Shown here: positions 1 to 8,918 of the stretch, in pieces | Layout of the letters: each line of letters starts with the position of its first letter | How positions within the stretch are numbered: the first letter of the stretch is position 1 | Program-made: the position numbers and the translations under genes | The notes under the pieces: model-generated | What the model was told of the DNA's origin: nothing | The model's input: only the letters and a program-made list of their open reading frames with translations | The model's database searches: none | NCBI GenBank assembly: GCA_945834965.1 | Contig: CAMAHZ010000035.1 | Span: 1 to 9,796, forward strand | Origin: an uncultured Clostridia bacterium | GTDB taxonomy: Bacteria > Bacillota > Clostridia > Christensenellales > Borkfalkiaceae | Direction of reading: 5' to 3' | Length of the DNA stretch: 9,796 nt

Positions 1-2358
1 CGCTTCGTAGTCCCAACGCGAGAGCATTTCGTCGGTGATTACAAACTCGCACTCGTCGGGGTAAACCTTTTGCTGTAACGCGGCGTTAAGCTCTTCTGCA
101 TTCCAAAGTTCGGGCATTGCGTCGGTATTGACGGTTTCCGCCACGATTTTTTCAACGTAGTCGGGGATATATTTTAAAATCTGGTCGTGAACGTCGCCGC
201 CGCGGATAACCTTTAACCTTTCAGCATAGATGAGCTTACGCTGTTCGTTCATAACTTCGTCGTACTGCAAGGTGTTCTTACGCATACCGAAGTTTCTGCC
301 TTCGATTGCCTTTTGTGCGTTTTCGATTGAACGGGATAACATTTTGGACTGCAAGCTGTCGTCTTCGTCCATAAGCGTCATATAGATGCCCTTTAACCTT
401 TCGCCGCCGAACCTTTTTGCAAGGTCGTCTTCAAGCGAGATGAAGAACACGGACGCACCCACGTCGCCCTGACGGCCTGCACGACCGCGGAGCTGATTGT
501 CGATACGGCGTGAATCGTGGCGCTCGGTACCCAAAATGCACAAGCCGCCTGCTTGAATAACCTTTTCCTTTTCGGCGTCGGTTTCAGCTTTGAACTTTTT
601 ATAAAGCTCTGCATAGCGAGCCCTTGCTTTCTTTTCGTCTTCGGTAAATTCCCTGTCCGCATAGGAGAGTGCGACTTCTATCATATCGTGGTCGAACCCT
701 TCTTCTCTCATACGCTTTTTAGAGAGATATTCGGGGTTACCGCCGAGCAGAATATCCGTACCACGACCTGCCATGTTGGTTGCAATGGTAACTGCGCCGA
801 ACCTGCCTGCTTGGGCTACGATTTCAGCTTCACGCTCGTGATTCTTTGCGTTAAGTATATTGTGCTTAATTCCGTTGCGCAGTAACAGCCTTGAAATTTC
901 TTCCGACTTATCTACGGTTACCGTACCGATTAACACGGGCTGACCCTTTTCGTGACGAGCGACGACTTCTTCAACGATTGCCTTTTTCTTGCTTTCAACC
1001 GTTGCGAAGATTACGTCGGGTGCGTCTATACGCTGAATAGGTCTGTTGGTGGGAATTACTACTACGTCAAGGTTGTAGATGGTTCTGAATTCCGCTTCTT
1101 CCGTCTTTGCCGTACCCGTCATACCCGAGAGCTTGTTATAGAGCCTGAAGTAGTTCTGGAAGGTTACGGTTGCCTGTGTTTTATTCTCTTCACGGATTTT
1201 TACGTGTTCTTTTGCTTCGATTGCCTGATGGAGTCCGTCCGAATAACGCCTGCCCACCATAAGACGGCCTGTGAATTCGTCTACTATCATAATCTCGCCG
1301 TCTTGGGTTACGATATAGTTTTCGTCCTTAGCAAACAGCTCGTGCGCTTTTAACGCCTGCTGAATGTGGTGGTTGAGCTCGGCGTTTTCTATATCGCCTA
1401 AGTTCTTAATGCCGAAGAATTTTTCCGCCTTAGCCGCACCCTTTTCGGTGATGGTTACAGACTTATCCCTGCGGTCGATAATATAGTCCCAAGATTCCAT
1501 ATCCTTGCGGATAGCTTCTATCTTGCGGTTAATCTCTTCTTCTTCGGCGGTGAGCTCCTGATTCTTCTTCTTTTTGACGGGAGCTTTGTTTTCCGCTTCC
1601 TTTTTATCGTCGTCAAAGCCGCCGTGAAGGTTGCGGACGAACCTATCCACCTGCTCGTACAGCTTTGAGCTTTCGCCGCCCCTGCCTGAAATAATCAAGG
1701 GGGTACGGGCTTCGTCGATTAAAATGGAGTCGACTTCGTCGATAATACAGAAGTTAAGCTCTCTTTGTACCATTGCCGAGAGCGAGTTTTTAAGGTTGTC
1801 GCGAAGGTAGTCGAAGCCGAGCTCGTTATTCGTTGCGTAGATTATATCGCACTTATATGCCTTTTTCTTCTCTTCGTCGTCCATACCGGGCACGACCACG
1901 CCGACGGTTAAGCCCATAAACTTATGGACCTTACCCATCCACTCTGCGTCACGCTTGGCAAGATAGTCGTTGACGGTTACGATATGAACGCCCTTACCCG
2001 TAAGCGCGTTTAAGTATGCGGGAAGGGTTGAAACGAGAGTTTTACCTTCACCCGTTCTCATCTCTGCAATTCTGCCTTGGTGTAAGCAGATACCGCCGAT
2101 AATCTGCACGTGGAAGTGCTTCATCTTTAATACACGCCAGCTTGCTTCCCTTAACGCGGCGAACGCGTCGAACATAATATCGTCTAACGTCTCACCATCG
2201 GCAAGTCTCTGCTTTAAAATACCCGTCTGGCTTTTAAGCTCCTCGTCGCTCATTTTGGCGTATTTAGGTTCTAACTCTTCTACTTTATTTGCGAGTTTAT
2301 CGAGCTTTTTAACCGCTTTACGGCTGTCGGCTGAAGATAAAAAATTTAAAAGTCCCAT
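1..2358 (-). CDS. secA: Preprotein translocase ATPase SecA (3' end beyond window)
   Basis: SecA is the cytosolic/membrane-peripheral motor that pushes unfolded preproteins through SecYEG using ATP. The frame is open from ATG at 2358 to base 1, giving 786 codons with no stop. It starts MGLLNFLSSADSRKAVK, with GGAG six bases upstream. Visible motifs: Walker A MRTGEGKT with K106 and T107; DEAD-type Walker B DEVD at 207-210 followed by SILIDEARTPLIISG; the TFQNYFRLY and MTGTAKTE region; NAKNHERE; motif V NMAGRGTDILLGG; and motif VI GTERHDSRRIDNQLRGRAGRQGD with its arginine fingers. Compared with B. subtilis SecA as I recall it, two insertions stand out: about 45 Lys/Glu-rich residues at 244-289, at the start of the preprotein cross-linking domain, and about 60 residues at 541-601 between motifs V and VI. 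The second kind is common in Clostridia and other phyla. The visible part stops inside the helical scaffold/wing region, so the C-terminal end and any zinc-binding tail lie outside the window. Identification is near certain. Confidence 0.98.
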   Translation of the reverse strand, partial: MGLLNFLSSADSRKAVKKLDKLANKVEELEPKYAKMSDEELKSQTGILKQRLADGETLDDIMFDAFAALREASWRVLKMKHFHVQIIGGICLHQGRIAEMRTGEGKTLVSTLPAYLNALTGKGVHIVTVNDYLAKRDAEWMGKVHKFMGLTVGVVVPGMDDEEKKKAYKCDIIYATNNELGFDYLRDNLKNSLSAMVQRELNFCIIDEVDSILIDEARTPLIISGRGGESSKLYEQVDRFVRNLHGGFDDDKKEAENKAPVKKKKNQELTAEEEEINRKIEAIRKDMESWDYIIDRRDKSVTITEKGAAKAEKFFGIKNLGDIENAELNHHIQQALKAHELFAKDENYIVTQDGEIMIVDEFTGRLMVGRRYSDGLHQAIEAKEHVKIREENKTQATVTFQNYFRLYNKLSGMTGTAKTEEAEFRTIYNLDVVVIPTNRPIQRIDAPDVIFATVESKKKAIVEEVVARHEKGQPVLIGTVTVDKSEEISRLLLRNGIKHNILNAKNHEREAEIVAQAGRFGAVTIATNMAGRGTDILLGGNPEYLSKKRMREEGFDHDMIEVALSYADREFTEDEKKARARYAELYKKFKAETDAEKEKVIQAGGLCILGTERHDSRRIDNQLRGRAGRQGDVGASVFFISLEDDLAKRFGGERLKGIYMTLMDEDDSLQSKMLSRSIENAQKAIEGRNFGMRKNTLQYDEVMNEQRKLIYAERLKVIRGGDVHDQILKYIPDYVEKIVAETVNTDAMPELWNAEELNAALQQKVYPDECEFVITDEMLSRWDYEA

Positions 2359-2364
2359 TAGTCT

Positions 2365-2368
2365 CTCC
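2365..2368 (-). promoter_or_regulatory. secA ribosome binding site
   Basis: On the minus strand GGAG (inside CGGAGAGAC) lies six bases before the ATG at 2358. This is the ideal Bacillota spacing and supports that start. No other in-frame start lies nearby upstream with a comparable site. Confidence 0.85.
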
Positions 2369-2403
2369 GAAATATTATTTCTTGACAGTTAAATATATCA
2401 ACT

Positions 2404-2433
2404 CATTATACTAGTCTATTCTACATTATACTA
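2404..2433. repeat. 10-bp direct repeat duplicating the -10 element upstream of secA
   Basis: CATTATACTA occurs twice on the plus strand, at 2404-2413 and 2424-2433, with a period of exactly 20 bases (about two helical turns). On the minus strand each copy contains TATAAT, so the repeat duplicates the -10 hexamer of the predicted secA promoter. It could mean tandem start sites, a binding site for a dimeric regulator, or chance in AT-rich DNA. Confidence 0.6.
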
Positions 2434-2453
2434 TATTTAACCGACTATGTAAA
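2425..2453 (-). promoter_or_regulatory. Predicted sigma-A-type promoter of secA
   Basis: Read on the minus strand there is a -35 box TTTACA (2448-2453), a 17-base spacer and a perfect -10 box TATAAT (2425-2430). The transcript would start near 2418 and leave a leader of about 60 bases. The region is very AT rich and lies just past the terminator of the upstream gene, which fits an independent secA transcription unit. A second TATAAT (2405-2410) sits 20 bases closer to the gene but has no good -35 box. This is a consensus match by eye, not a measured start. Confidence 0.7.
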
Positions 2454-2513
2454 AGCTTTTTTGAAATTTTTTACAAGATTTTGGAATAAAAAACGTGTTT
2501 TTTAAAATAAATC

Positions 2514-2536
2514 AGGGCGAGTGGTAAACTCGCCCT
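2514..2536 (-). terminator. Intrinsic terminator after adenine deaminase gene
   Basis: This is a perfect 9-bp GC-rich stem, AGGGCGAGT (2514-2522) against ACTCGCCCT (2528-2536), with a 5-base loop. It lies 20 bases past the ade stop codon on the minus strand. The bases after the stem on that strand are GATTTATTTT, a moderate rather than perfect T run. A smaller AT-rich hairpin (2536-2552, stem TTTATAC/GTATAAA) lies between the stop codon and this stem. There is no plus-strand gene that would use it. Confidence 0.8.
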
Positions 2537-2556
2537 TTATACTTCGTATAAATTTT

Positions 2557-4272
2557 TTACGCGTTTATATCCATAAACGAGAATTTGTCTACGTCGAAAA
2601 GCCCCGTATCTAAAAGCTTGACGTGGGGGATAACCGCAAGCGATAAAAACGCAAGCGACATAAACGCTTCCTGCTCTCTGTCCACGCCCATAGCGTACGC
2701 ACGCTCTATAAGCGCCTTACTGTCGCTTTGCAAGCTTTCCGCGTCCCTTGACGACATAAGTCCGCCTATATCGAGCGAGAGCGAATAAATCTCGCCCGAC
2801 TTTTTATCGACGATTACCATACCGCCGCCTATTCTTGCAAGCTCGTTTGCAGCCTTTGCCATACTCTCGTTATCGTCGCCGAGCAGAATTATATTGTGCG
2901 AATCGTGTGCAATGGTTATGCCCATAGCGCCGCCCTTAAAGCCGTAGCCCTTTAACAGCCCCTTGCCGATATTGCCCGTGTACTTATGCCTTTCCACAAC
3001 TGCCATTTTAAGCACGTCGGTGCCTTCGATATCCACGTCGCCGTCCTTGCTTTTAATCTCTAAAACTTCGCAGCCCGTTACCACGTTTCCGGGAAGTATG
3101 GTCATGACGTTTGCCTTTTCACCCTTTAAGGTGAGAATAAAATCGTCTGCCTTGAGCTTATTGACGTGAACGGTATTTAATACGTCTTTGGGTAAATATC
3201 TCTTAGACGTGTCGAAGAGAGCTTTTCCGTCCTTTGCGACCAACTTTCCGTCCTTAATTACGTATTTTGCGTTGAAATTTTCAAGCCCGTCGACGACGAC
3301 GAGGTCGGCAAAATAGTAGGGTGCGATTGCGCCTTTAAACTTTAAGCCGTAACATTCCGCCGCGTTTAAGGTGGCAATCGTTACCGCCCAGACGGGGTCT
3401 AAGCCGCCTGCAACGACCTTTCTTAACGCGTCGTCGATATGCCCCTTTTCCTTTAAGTCGGCGGCGTGCCTGTCGTCCGTACACATTAAAAATCTGCGCA
3501 TATTGCCAGCCGTTACCGCCTTGGAATTAGACACGATATTGCGGGTTGAAGAGCCGTGGCGAAGGTGAACGTACACGCCCTTTGAAATCTTCTCTTCAAT
3601 CTCTTCCACGCTTACGCATTCGTGGTCGGTGGAGATGCCGCCGCAAAGATATGCGTTCAACGCGTGACCGCTGACCGAAGGCGCGTGACCGTCGATAACC
3701 TTGCCGCAATCGTGCGCGGACTGCAACTTTTCAAGCACGTCGGGGTCGGCGTAAATTACGCCGGGGAAGTTCATAAACTCGCCTAACCCGTAGATAAACT
3801 CGTCTGAAATATGCTCTCTTATATCCTTACCTGCAAGGGTTGCGCCGCTCGTCTCGAACGGGGTTGCAGGCACGCAGGAAGGCAGTTGAACTTTTACGTC
3901 CAACGGCACGTTCTTAGACGCCTTTGCGATATATTCGGCGCCTGCCATACCGCACACGTTGGTTATTTCGTGGGGGTCTGCAATAATCGTGGTCGTGCCG
4001 CGCGGTACGATTAACGACGCAAACTCTTCGGGCGAAAGCTGACTGCTTTCTATATGCACGTGCGCGTCGATATAGCCGGGCAGAACCTTTAAACCCGAAA
4101 CGTCTATTTCTTCCTTGCCGCTATAGCTGCCTACGCCGACGATTTTATCGCCAACGATACCTATATCGCCCTTTTTTAAAGTGCCGCAAAATACGTCTAC
4201 GTACTCTGCATTTTTAAGCACGATATCACATTCAGTGCGGCATATTGCCGCGTCAATTAATTCTTTTAGCAT
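2557..4272 (-). CDS. ade: Adenine deaminase
   Basis: This cytosolic metalloenzyme of the amidohydrolase superfamily hydrolyses adenine to hypoxanthine and ammonia, feeding purine salvage. The protein has 571 residues; the family norm (B. subtilis AdeC) is about 577. The N-terminal part is the beta-sandwich (residues about 15-60) leading into the metal motif GYIDAHVHIESS, with H71 and H73. It is followed by IADPHEITNVCG (H101, E102), GLGEFMNFPG (E165), IDGHAPSVSGHALNAY (H196, H203), STDHECVS (D216, H217) and MCTDDRH (D266, D267). All family hallmarks appear intact. The C-terminal part (about 360-571) carries the adenine deaminase-specific domain with IGGGMVIVD and DIGGLMSS. The ATG start is supported by AGGGGG six bases upstream. 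The gene lies 44 bases after the topoisomerase A subunit, in the same direction, so it may be read through from that operon. I see no purine riboswitch or separate promoter in the short gap. Confidence 0.96.
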   Translation of the reverse strand: MLKELIDAAICRTECDIVLKNAEYVDVFCGTLKKGDIGIVGDKIVGVGSYSGKEEIDVSGLKVLPGYIDAHVHIESSQLSPEEFASLIVPRGTTTIIADPHEITNVCGMAGAEYIAKASKNVPLDVKVQLPSCVPATPFETSGATLAGKDIREHISDEFIYGLGEFMNFPGVIYADPDVLEKLQSAHDCGKVIDGHAPSVSGHALNAYLCGGISTDHECVSVEEIEEKISKGVYVHLRHGSSTRNIVSNSKAVTAGNMRRFLMCTDDRHAADLKEKGHIDDALRKVVAGGLDPVWAVTIATLNAAECYGLKFKGAIAPYYFADLVVVDGLENFNAKYVIKDGKLVAKDGKALFDTSKRYLPKDVLNTVHVNKLKADDFILTLKGEKANVMTILPGNVVTGCEVLEIKSKDGDVDIEGTDVLKMAVVERHKYTGNIGKGLLKGYGFKGGAMGITIAHDSHNIILLGDDNESMAKAANELARIGGGMVIVDKKSGEIYSLSLDIGGLMSSRDAESLQSDSKALIERAYAMGVDREQEAFMSLAFLSLAVIPHVKLLDTGLFDVDKFSFMDINA

Positions 4273-4299
4273 TTTTAGCCCCCTGTAAAATTATTTTAA

Positions 4300-4319
4300 A
4301 TTAACGCTTTTTTGCGTTA
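4300..4319 (-). other. Small hairpin at the parC stop codon, before ade
   Basis: TTAACGC and GCGTTAA form a 7-bp stem around a six-base loop (TTTTTT on the plus strand), and the stem includes the parC stop codon. On the minus strand it is followed by TTTAAAATAATTTT, which is AT rich but not a clean T run. It may be a weak or partial terminator reducing read-through from the topoisomerase genes into ade, or an mRNA 3'-end stabiliser. The stem is short, so this is a tentative call. Confidence 0.4.
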
Positions 4320-6794
4320 AAACTTTAACTGCATACCGCCTTCGTAGTCGCTTCTGTACTTTAAGGCGACCGCGCCCGTAACTTGAGACGAGTTTGCAAG
4401 CGCCTTGCCCCTTGAAGGTCTGGGTTCTATGGATATGTTTTCGGTGTCGAGCTCTTCAACCGAATTATCCGAACGAAGTACTGCGATTTTATAAGGTACG
4501 GTGACGTAGTCGGCAAACAGCACTTTTGACTTGCCGTCGACAATCATCATACCCTTTCTGCCCCTTGCTATCGGGTTAAAGAGCGACGCTATGACCTTTT
4601 TGATACAGCCTTGGTCGGACAAAATAATTATCTCGCCTTCGCCGTAGAACTGAGTTGCAAATATAACTTCGTCGCCGTCGTTTAAAAGCATACCCCTTAC
4701 GCCTGCCGTCACCCTGCCCTGTACGGGGACGTCGTCCTTATCGGCGTTAAGGCAAATGCCTTCCCTTGAGATAAAGCACATGGTACTCTGCATATCGGGG
4801 TCGAACTGCTCGACGTTCAAAAGCTCGTCGCCCGTCTTTAATTTGATTGCCGGGAATACAGGGCGAGCAACCGAATATTCCGCCCATTCCGTGCGCTTTA
4901 TAGTACCCTGCTTGGTAAAGAACAGCAGCTCGCCTTCGGGCATTTTCTCGCCGACGGGGAAGATTTTAACGGGTTTTTCACCGCGCAGAGCGGCGTCGTA
5001 GAACTCCTTAAGCTTGACCCCCACGCCGCCCATACCGGACGCTTCGAACTGATTTAAGTCCACCCTTACGCAGTTGCCGTAGTTGGTGAAGATGAGCGCC
5101 GCACCGTCCGAACGGGTAACGACCGTGTGCTTATACATACCGTCGCCCCTATATACGGTGGGCAACGCCTTTTTATACTTTTGCTCGAATTCGATTTTTT
5201 CGATAAATTTAATATTGTCGTTAGCGGTGATTGCAAGCACCCAGTCGGTTGCCGCGCGCTTGATATCCTGCCTGAACACGTTGATTTTATCAACCGACGA
5301 TACGATTTGAGACTTACGGGGGCAGGGATACTTATCGCGTATTTCACGCATCTCCTGCTTGACGATTTCCATCTGCCTTTCCCTGCTTTCAAGTATCGCC
5401 TTTAAGCGCTTGATAAGCTTTTGCAAATCAGCAAGCTCCTGTTCGAGCTTTTTAATTTCAAGCTTGGCAAGGCGGGCAAGGCGTAAATCCAAAATCGCCT
5501 GCGCCTGCACCTGCGTCAAGCCGAAACGCTCCATTAAGCTGACCCTTGCGGCGGCGGTAGATTCGGAAGATTTGATAATCTTTATAACTTCGTCTATGTT
5601 GTGGACGCCGATAATTAAGCCTTCTAAGATATGGCAACGGGCTTCGGCTTCCTTTAAGTCGAACTTAGTGCGCCTGATAACGACCTGACGCTGATAGTTG
5701 ACGTAGTGTTTTAAAATTTCCAAAAGCCCGAGCTGTTTGGGCTTGCCGCCTGCAATGGCGACCATATTTATACCGAAAGTACACTCTAAATCGGTGTACT
5801 TGAAAAGGTATGCAAGTATTGCGTCTACGTCCGCGTCCTTCTTGCAGTAAATAACTGCTCTCATACCCGTACGGTCGGACTCGTCCACGACGTCGGCAAT
5901 TCCCGAGAGAATTTCCTTCTTCTCTTCCTTTAAAAGCATTATCTTTCTAAGAAGGTCCGCCTTGTTGGTCTGGTAGGGAAGCTCGGTAAAAATTATCTCC
6001 TTTTTGCCGTTGTCGCCGTTTTCGACCGAGTACTTTGCGCGCAAGGTTATCTTGCCCCTGCCCGTCTCGTACGCCTGCTGAAGCTCGTTTTCGATAATGT
6101 ACGCGCCCGTAGGGAAGTCGGGACCGGGGATTATCTTCATCAATTCGGAAAGAGATATTCTGGGGTTGTCGATGTAGGCGCAACAGCCGTCTATAACTTC
6201 GGTAAGGTTGTGGGTGGGAATGTTGGTTGCAAGCCCGACTGCGATACCGCTTGCGCCGTTCACTAAAAGGTTGGGGAACCTGCCGGGGAGAATGTCCGGC
6301 TCTAACAAGCTGTCGTCGAAGTTGAACGAAAAGGGAACGGTCTCCTTATCCAAATCCCTTAAAAGCTCTAAGGCGAGCGGCTCTAAACGAGCTTCGGTAT
6401 ATCTCATCGCCGCCGCGGAGTCGCCGTCTATCGAGCCGAAGTTGCCGTGACCGTTGACGAGCGTCATACGCATATTGAAGTCCTGCGCCATTCTGACCAT
6501 AGCGTCGTAGACCGAACTGTCGCCGTGGGGGTGATATTTACCCATACAGTCGCCGACTATTCTCGCCGACTTTTTGTGCGGCTTATCGGGGGTTAAGCCC
6601 ATCTCCGACATAGTGTACAGTATTCGCCTTTGAACGGGCTTAAGTCCGTCTTCTACCCTGGGAAGAGCCCTGTCTAAAATTACGAATTCCGCATACGGCA
6701 GCATAGACTGGGGCATAACTTCTTCCAACGGGGTGGTGAACACCTTGCCCTGCGGAATTATTTGCTGAAAACCATCGTCCTTCTTTCTTGCCAT
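4317..6794 (-). CDS. parC: Type IIA topoisomerase A subunit, topoisomerase IV ParC-like
   Basis: This is the DNA breakage-reunion subunit of a type IIA topoisomerase, 825 residues. The winged-helix part contains [13 protein letters not shown] (about 50-62), and QRR is the form usual in ParC where GyrA usually has HRR. The quinolone-determining stretch is [12 protein letters not shown] with S93 and D97. The active-site Tyr is Y132 in AAMRYTEAR. The tower and coiled-coil region spans about 360-490, with an extended Lys/Glu-rich helix pair at 443-487. The C-terminal DNA-wrapping beta-pinwheel (about 500-815) shows repeated blades, including [12 protein letters not shown] at 693-704. The GyrA-box motif QRRGGKG that allows gyrase negative supercoiling is absent: its expected place near 530-552 reads [18 protein letters not shown]. 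This and the partner gene suggest topoisomerase IV, although clostridial A subunits of this type are often labelled gyrase. The ATG at 6794 has AGAGGA nine bases upstream, inside the end of the B-subunit gene. Confidence is very high for the family and moderate for the ParC label. Confidence 0.9.
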   Translation of the reverse strand: MARKKDDGFQQIIPQGKVFTTPLEEVMPQSMLPYAEFVILDRALPRVEDGLKPVQRRILYTMSEMGLTPDKPHKKSARIVGDCMGKYHPHGDSSVYDAMVRMAQDFNMRMTLVNGHGNFGSIDGDSAAAMRYTEARLEPLALELLRDLDKETVPFSFNFDDSLLEPDILPGRFPNLLVNGASGIAVGLATNIPTHNLTEVIDGCCAYIDNPRISLSELMKIIPGPDFPTGAYIIENELQQAYETGRGKITLRAKYSVENGDNGKKEIIFTELPYQTNKADLLRKIMLLKEEKKEILSGIADVVDESDRTGMRAVIYCKKDADVDAILAYLFKYTDLECTFGINMVAIAGGKPKQLGLLEILKHYVNYQRQVVIRRTKFDLKEAEARCHILEGLIIGVHNIDEVIKIIKSSESTAAARVSLMERFGLTQVQAQAILDLRLARLAKLEIKKLEQELADLQKLIKRLKAILESRERQMEIVKQEMREIRDKYPCPRKSQIVSSVDKINVFRQDIKRAATDWVLAITANDNIKFIEKIEFEQKYKKALPTVYRGDGMYKHTVVTRSDGAALIFTNYGNCVRVDLNQFEASGMGGVGVKLKEFYDAALRGEKPVKIFPVGEKMPEGELLFFTKQGTIKRTEWAEYSVARPVFPAIKLKTGDELLNVEQFDPDMQSTMCFISREGICLNADKDDVPVQGRVTAGVRGMLLNDGDEVIFATQFYGEGEIIILSDQGCIKKVIASLFNPIARGRKGMMIVDGKSKVLFADYVTVPYKIAVLRSDNSVEELDTENISIEPRPSRGKALANSSQVTGAVALKYRSDYEGGMQLKF

Positions 6795-6799
6795 AGCGG

Positions 6800-8884
6800 T
6801 TAATCCTCTGCACCCAAATTACTTTCGTTCTGCTTGCCGACCGAGACCTTTTCGATAAAGCCGTCGACCTTGTTAAAGTCTGCATTTTCCTGCAAAAACT
6901 GCTTTCTGCCTTCGACCTTATCGCCCATTAAAAGCTCTATCATAGAAGCCGCTTCCGCCACGTCCTCTAAAGTTACCTGTATAAGATTTCGGGTAGCCGG
7001 GTTCATAGTCGTCTCCCAAAGCTGTTCCGCCGACATTTCGCCCAAGCCCTTATAGCGCTGCAAGGAATAACCCTTGCCCACTTTCTTAATCTTTTCGTCT
7101 AATTCCTTATCGTCGTAGGCGTACTCGACGACGTCCTTTTTATACACCTTGTATAAAGGCGGCATACCGATATAGACGTAGCCCGCCGCAACCAAATCGC
7201 GCATATACTTAAAGAAGAAGGTTAAAAGTATACAGCGAATGTGCATACCGTCCTGGTCTGCATCCGATAAAATTATAACCTTTTTATATCTCGACTTTTC
7301 TACGTCGAAGGAATTGTTAAACCCTGCCCCTATAGCCGATACGAGCGTTTTAATCTCTTCGTTCTGAAGCGCCTGCAACGCCGTCTTTTTCTGCACGTTC
7401 AAGGGCTTGCCCCTTAAGGGAAGTATGGACTGGAACTGCCTTACCCTTGCCTGCTTTGCCGTACCGCCTGCGCTGTCGCCTTCGACTATGAACAATTCGT
7501 TCATATCGGGGTTCTTGCCCGAACAGGGCGCAAGCTTGCCGATAAGGTTTAACCCGTCGTTCTCGCTTGCGGCTTTGGCAACGTCCCTTTCGGCGCGGTG
7601 CTTAATCCTGTCGTCCGCCGCAAACTTCGCCTTTTTTGCAATTTCGTCAAAGGAAGATTTGTTACCCCTAACGCCCATAAGCTGGGTCAAGCCTTCGATG
7701 ACGGCTTGCTCTACGGGGGCTTTTGCTTCGGGATTTCCAAGCTTGGTCTTGGTTTGACCTTCAAACTCGACGTTGTTCATCTGTACGGTCAAAACCGCCG
7801 TTAAACCTTCCTTTACGTCGTCGGCAACGAAAGGCGCGTCCTTAGCCTTTAAAACGCCGTTACCCCTTGCGTAGTCGTTTACCGCCTTTAATAGCCCCGA
7901 ATGAAAGCCTGCTTCGTGATAGCCGCCTTCCACGGTGGAAATGTTGTTTACGAAAGAGTACAAGCTCTCTTCGTCCGCCTTGGTGTGGGCGATTGCAAAT
8001 TCGATTTTGATTTTGCCCGCAGGCGCACCCTTGATTTGTATATCCTTAATCGTAGAATAATACAAGGGCTGAGAGTAAAGCTTGGTTTCGCCGTCGCAGA
8101 CGTAGTTTACAAAGTCGACTAAGCCGCCGTCGTACTTGAAAGTTACGGGCTCTTTTGCAGGCAAAAGCACCTTAGTTACTGTGGGTTCGCCTTCACCTTC
8201 GTCACTTTCAACAAGCTTGTAAAGCTTGCGGTTGTCTGCAAAATTTATCTTTAAGCCCTTGTTTAAAAACGCAAGCTCTTTTAACCTTTTTAATATGGTG
8301 TCGTAGTTCCACTCGACCGTTTCAAACACTTCGCTATCGGGCATAAAACGGACGTAAGTACCCTTTTTGTCGGTCTTTTTGCCCGTGTTGCACAAAGGGC
8401 TTTCGGGAATACCGCATTGCCACTTTTTAGCCTTTTTATCGTAGGTGGAAACAAAGCCCATAGTATATATCGTCTTGCGGTAGACTTCTACCTTAAGCCA
8501 CTTTGAAAGGGCGTTGGTTACCGACGCGCCTACGCCGTGCAGACCGCCCGAAAAGGCGTAATTTCCGCTGTCGAACTTGCCGCCTGCGTGCAGCTTTGTG
8601 AATATCAGCTCTACGCCCGAAATGCCCGTTTTAGAGTTGATGTCGGTGGGCATACCCCTTCCGTTATCTTCTACCGATGCAGAGCCGTCTTCGTGTAATA
8701 TCACGCTTATTTCGTTTGCGTAGCCGTTTGCCGCTTCGTCAATGGCGTTATCGACGATTTCCCACAGTATGTGGTGTAGCCCCTTTACGCCCGTTGAACC
8801 GATGTACATACCGGGGCGAACCCTTACGGCTTCTAACCCTTCAAGTACTTTTAAGTCGTCTGCATTGTAACTCTTTTCAGCCAT
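6800..8884 (-). CDS. parE: Type IIA topoisomerase B subunit (ATPase/Toprim), topoisomerase IV ParE-like
   Basis: This is the ATP-driven subunit partnering the A subunit 5 bases downstream; together they pass one DNA duplex through another. Starting at the ATG at 8884 gives 694 residues, opening [29 protein letters not shown], the usual family beginning. GHKL ATPase motifs: [10 protein letters not shown] with E42 and N46, VEDNGRGMP with D73, and [15 protein letters not shown] at 113-127. The transducer domain has [10 protein letters not shown] with the conserved Lys near 378-381. The Toprim part shows [13 protein letters not shown] with metal-binding E468, PLRGKPLNV, and LSDADQDG with D541, D543 and D545. 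The C-terminal signature is [21 protein letters not shown] (about 609-629). Phrases such as GKNPDMNEL and [12 protein letters not shown] resemble Gram-positive ParE more than GyrB, but the two are close. The frame stays open upstream to a TTG at 8962, adding 26 non-conserved residues; I reject that start. The ribosome site before the ATG is weak (GGGA, six bases away). Confidence 0.92.
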   Translation of the reverse strand: MAEKSYNADDLKVLEGLEAVRVRPGMYIGSTGVKGLHHILWEIVDNAIDEAANGYANEISVILHEDGSASVEDNGRGMPTDINSKTGISGVELIFTKLHAGGKFDSGNYAFSGGLHGVGASVTNALSKWLKVEVYRKTIYTMGFVSTYDKKAKKWQCGIPESPLCNTGKKTDKKGTYVRFMPDSEVFETVEWNYDTILKRLKELAFLNKGLKINFADNRKLYKLVESDEGEGEPTVTKVLLPAKEPVTFKYDGGLVDFVNYVCDGETKLYSQPLYYSTIKDIQIKGAPAGKIKIEFAIAHTKADEESLYSFVNNISTVEGGYHEAGFHSGLLKAVNDYARGNGVLKAKDAPFVADDVKEGLTAVLTVQMNNVEFEGQTKTKLGNPEAKAPVEQAVIEGLTQLMGVRGNKSSFDEIAKKAKFAADDRIKHRAERDVAKAASENDGLNLIGKLAPCSGKNPDMNELFIVEGDSAGGTAKQARVRQFQSILPLRGKPLNVQKKTALQALQNEEIKTLVSAIGAGFNNSFDVEKSRYKKVIILSDADQDGMHIRCILLTFFFKYMRDLVAAGYVYIGMPPLYKVYKKDVVEYAYDDKELDEKIKKVGKGYSLQRYKGLGEMSAEQLWETTMNPATRNLIQVTLEDVAEAASMIELLMGDKVEGRKQFLQENADFNKVDGFIEKVSVGKQNESNLGAED
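6804..6809 (-). promoter_or_regulatory. Ribosome binding site of the A-subunit gene inside the B-subunit end
   Basis: AGAGGA on the minus strand overlaps the last codons of the B-subunit gene and lies nine bases before the A-subunit ATG. With only five bases between stop and start, this arrangement implies translational coupling and matched amounts of the two subunits. Confidence 0.75.
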
Positions 8885-8918
8885 AGTTTTTCCCGTTGAA
8901 TAAGTTTTGACGGTCAGT

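Noticed and set aside
517..1353. Plus-strand open frames at 517-885 and 952-1353 with Cys/Phe/Tyr-rich translations
   Set aside because: They lie wholly opposite the well-conserved secA frame, have odd composition and no convincing ribosome site, and resemble no family I know. They are antisense shadows.
2359..2420. Possible SecM-type arrest peptide or regulatory leader peptide upstream of secA
   Set aside because: The leader is only about 60 bases and no short frame with a ribosome site and arrest-like sequence is visible.
2536..2552. TATACTTCGTATA-like palindrome after ade, resembling a loxP half-site arm
   Set aside because: It lacks one base of the arm, there is no second arm with an 8-base spacer, and no recombinase is nearby. 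It is simply a small hairpin next to the terminator.
4273..4316. Possible purine riboswitch or separate promoter before adenine deaminase
   Set aside because: The gap is only 44 bases, too short for a purine aptamer, and shows no -35/-10 pair beyond AT richness.
5947..6885. Alternative minus-strand frames (5947-6183, 6640-6885) within the topoisomerase genes
   Set aside because: They overlap the strongly conserved parC/parE frames in another phase, are Arg-rich and low in conserved character, and are shadows rather than genes.
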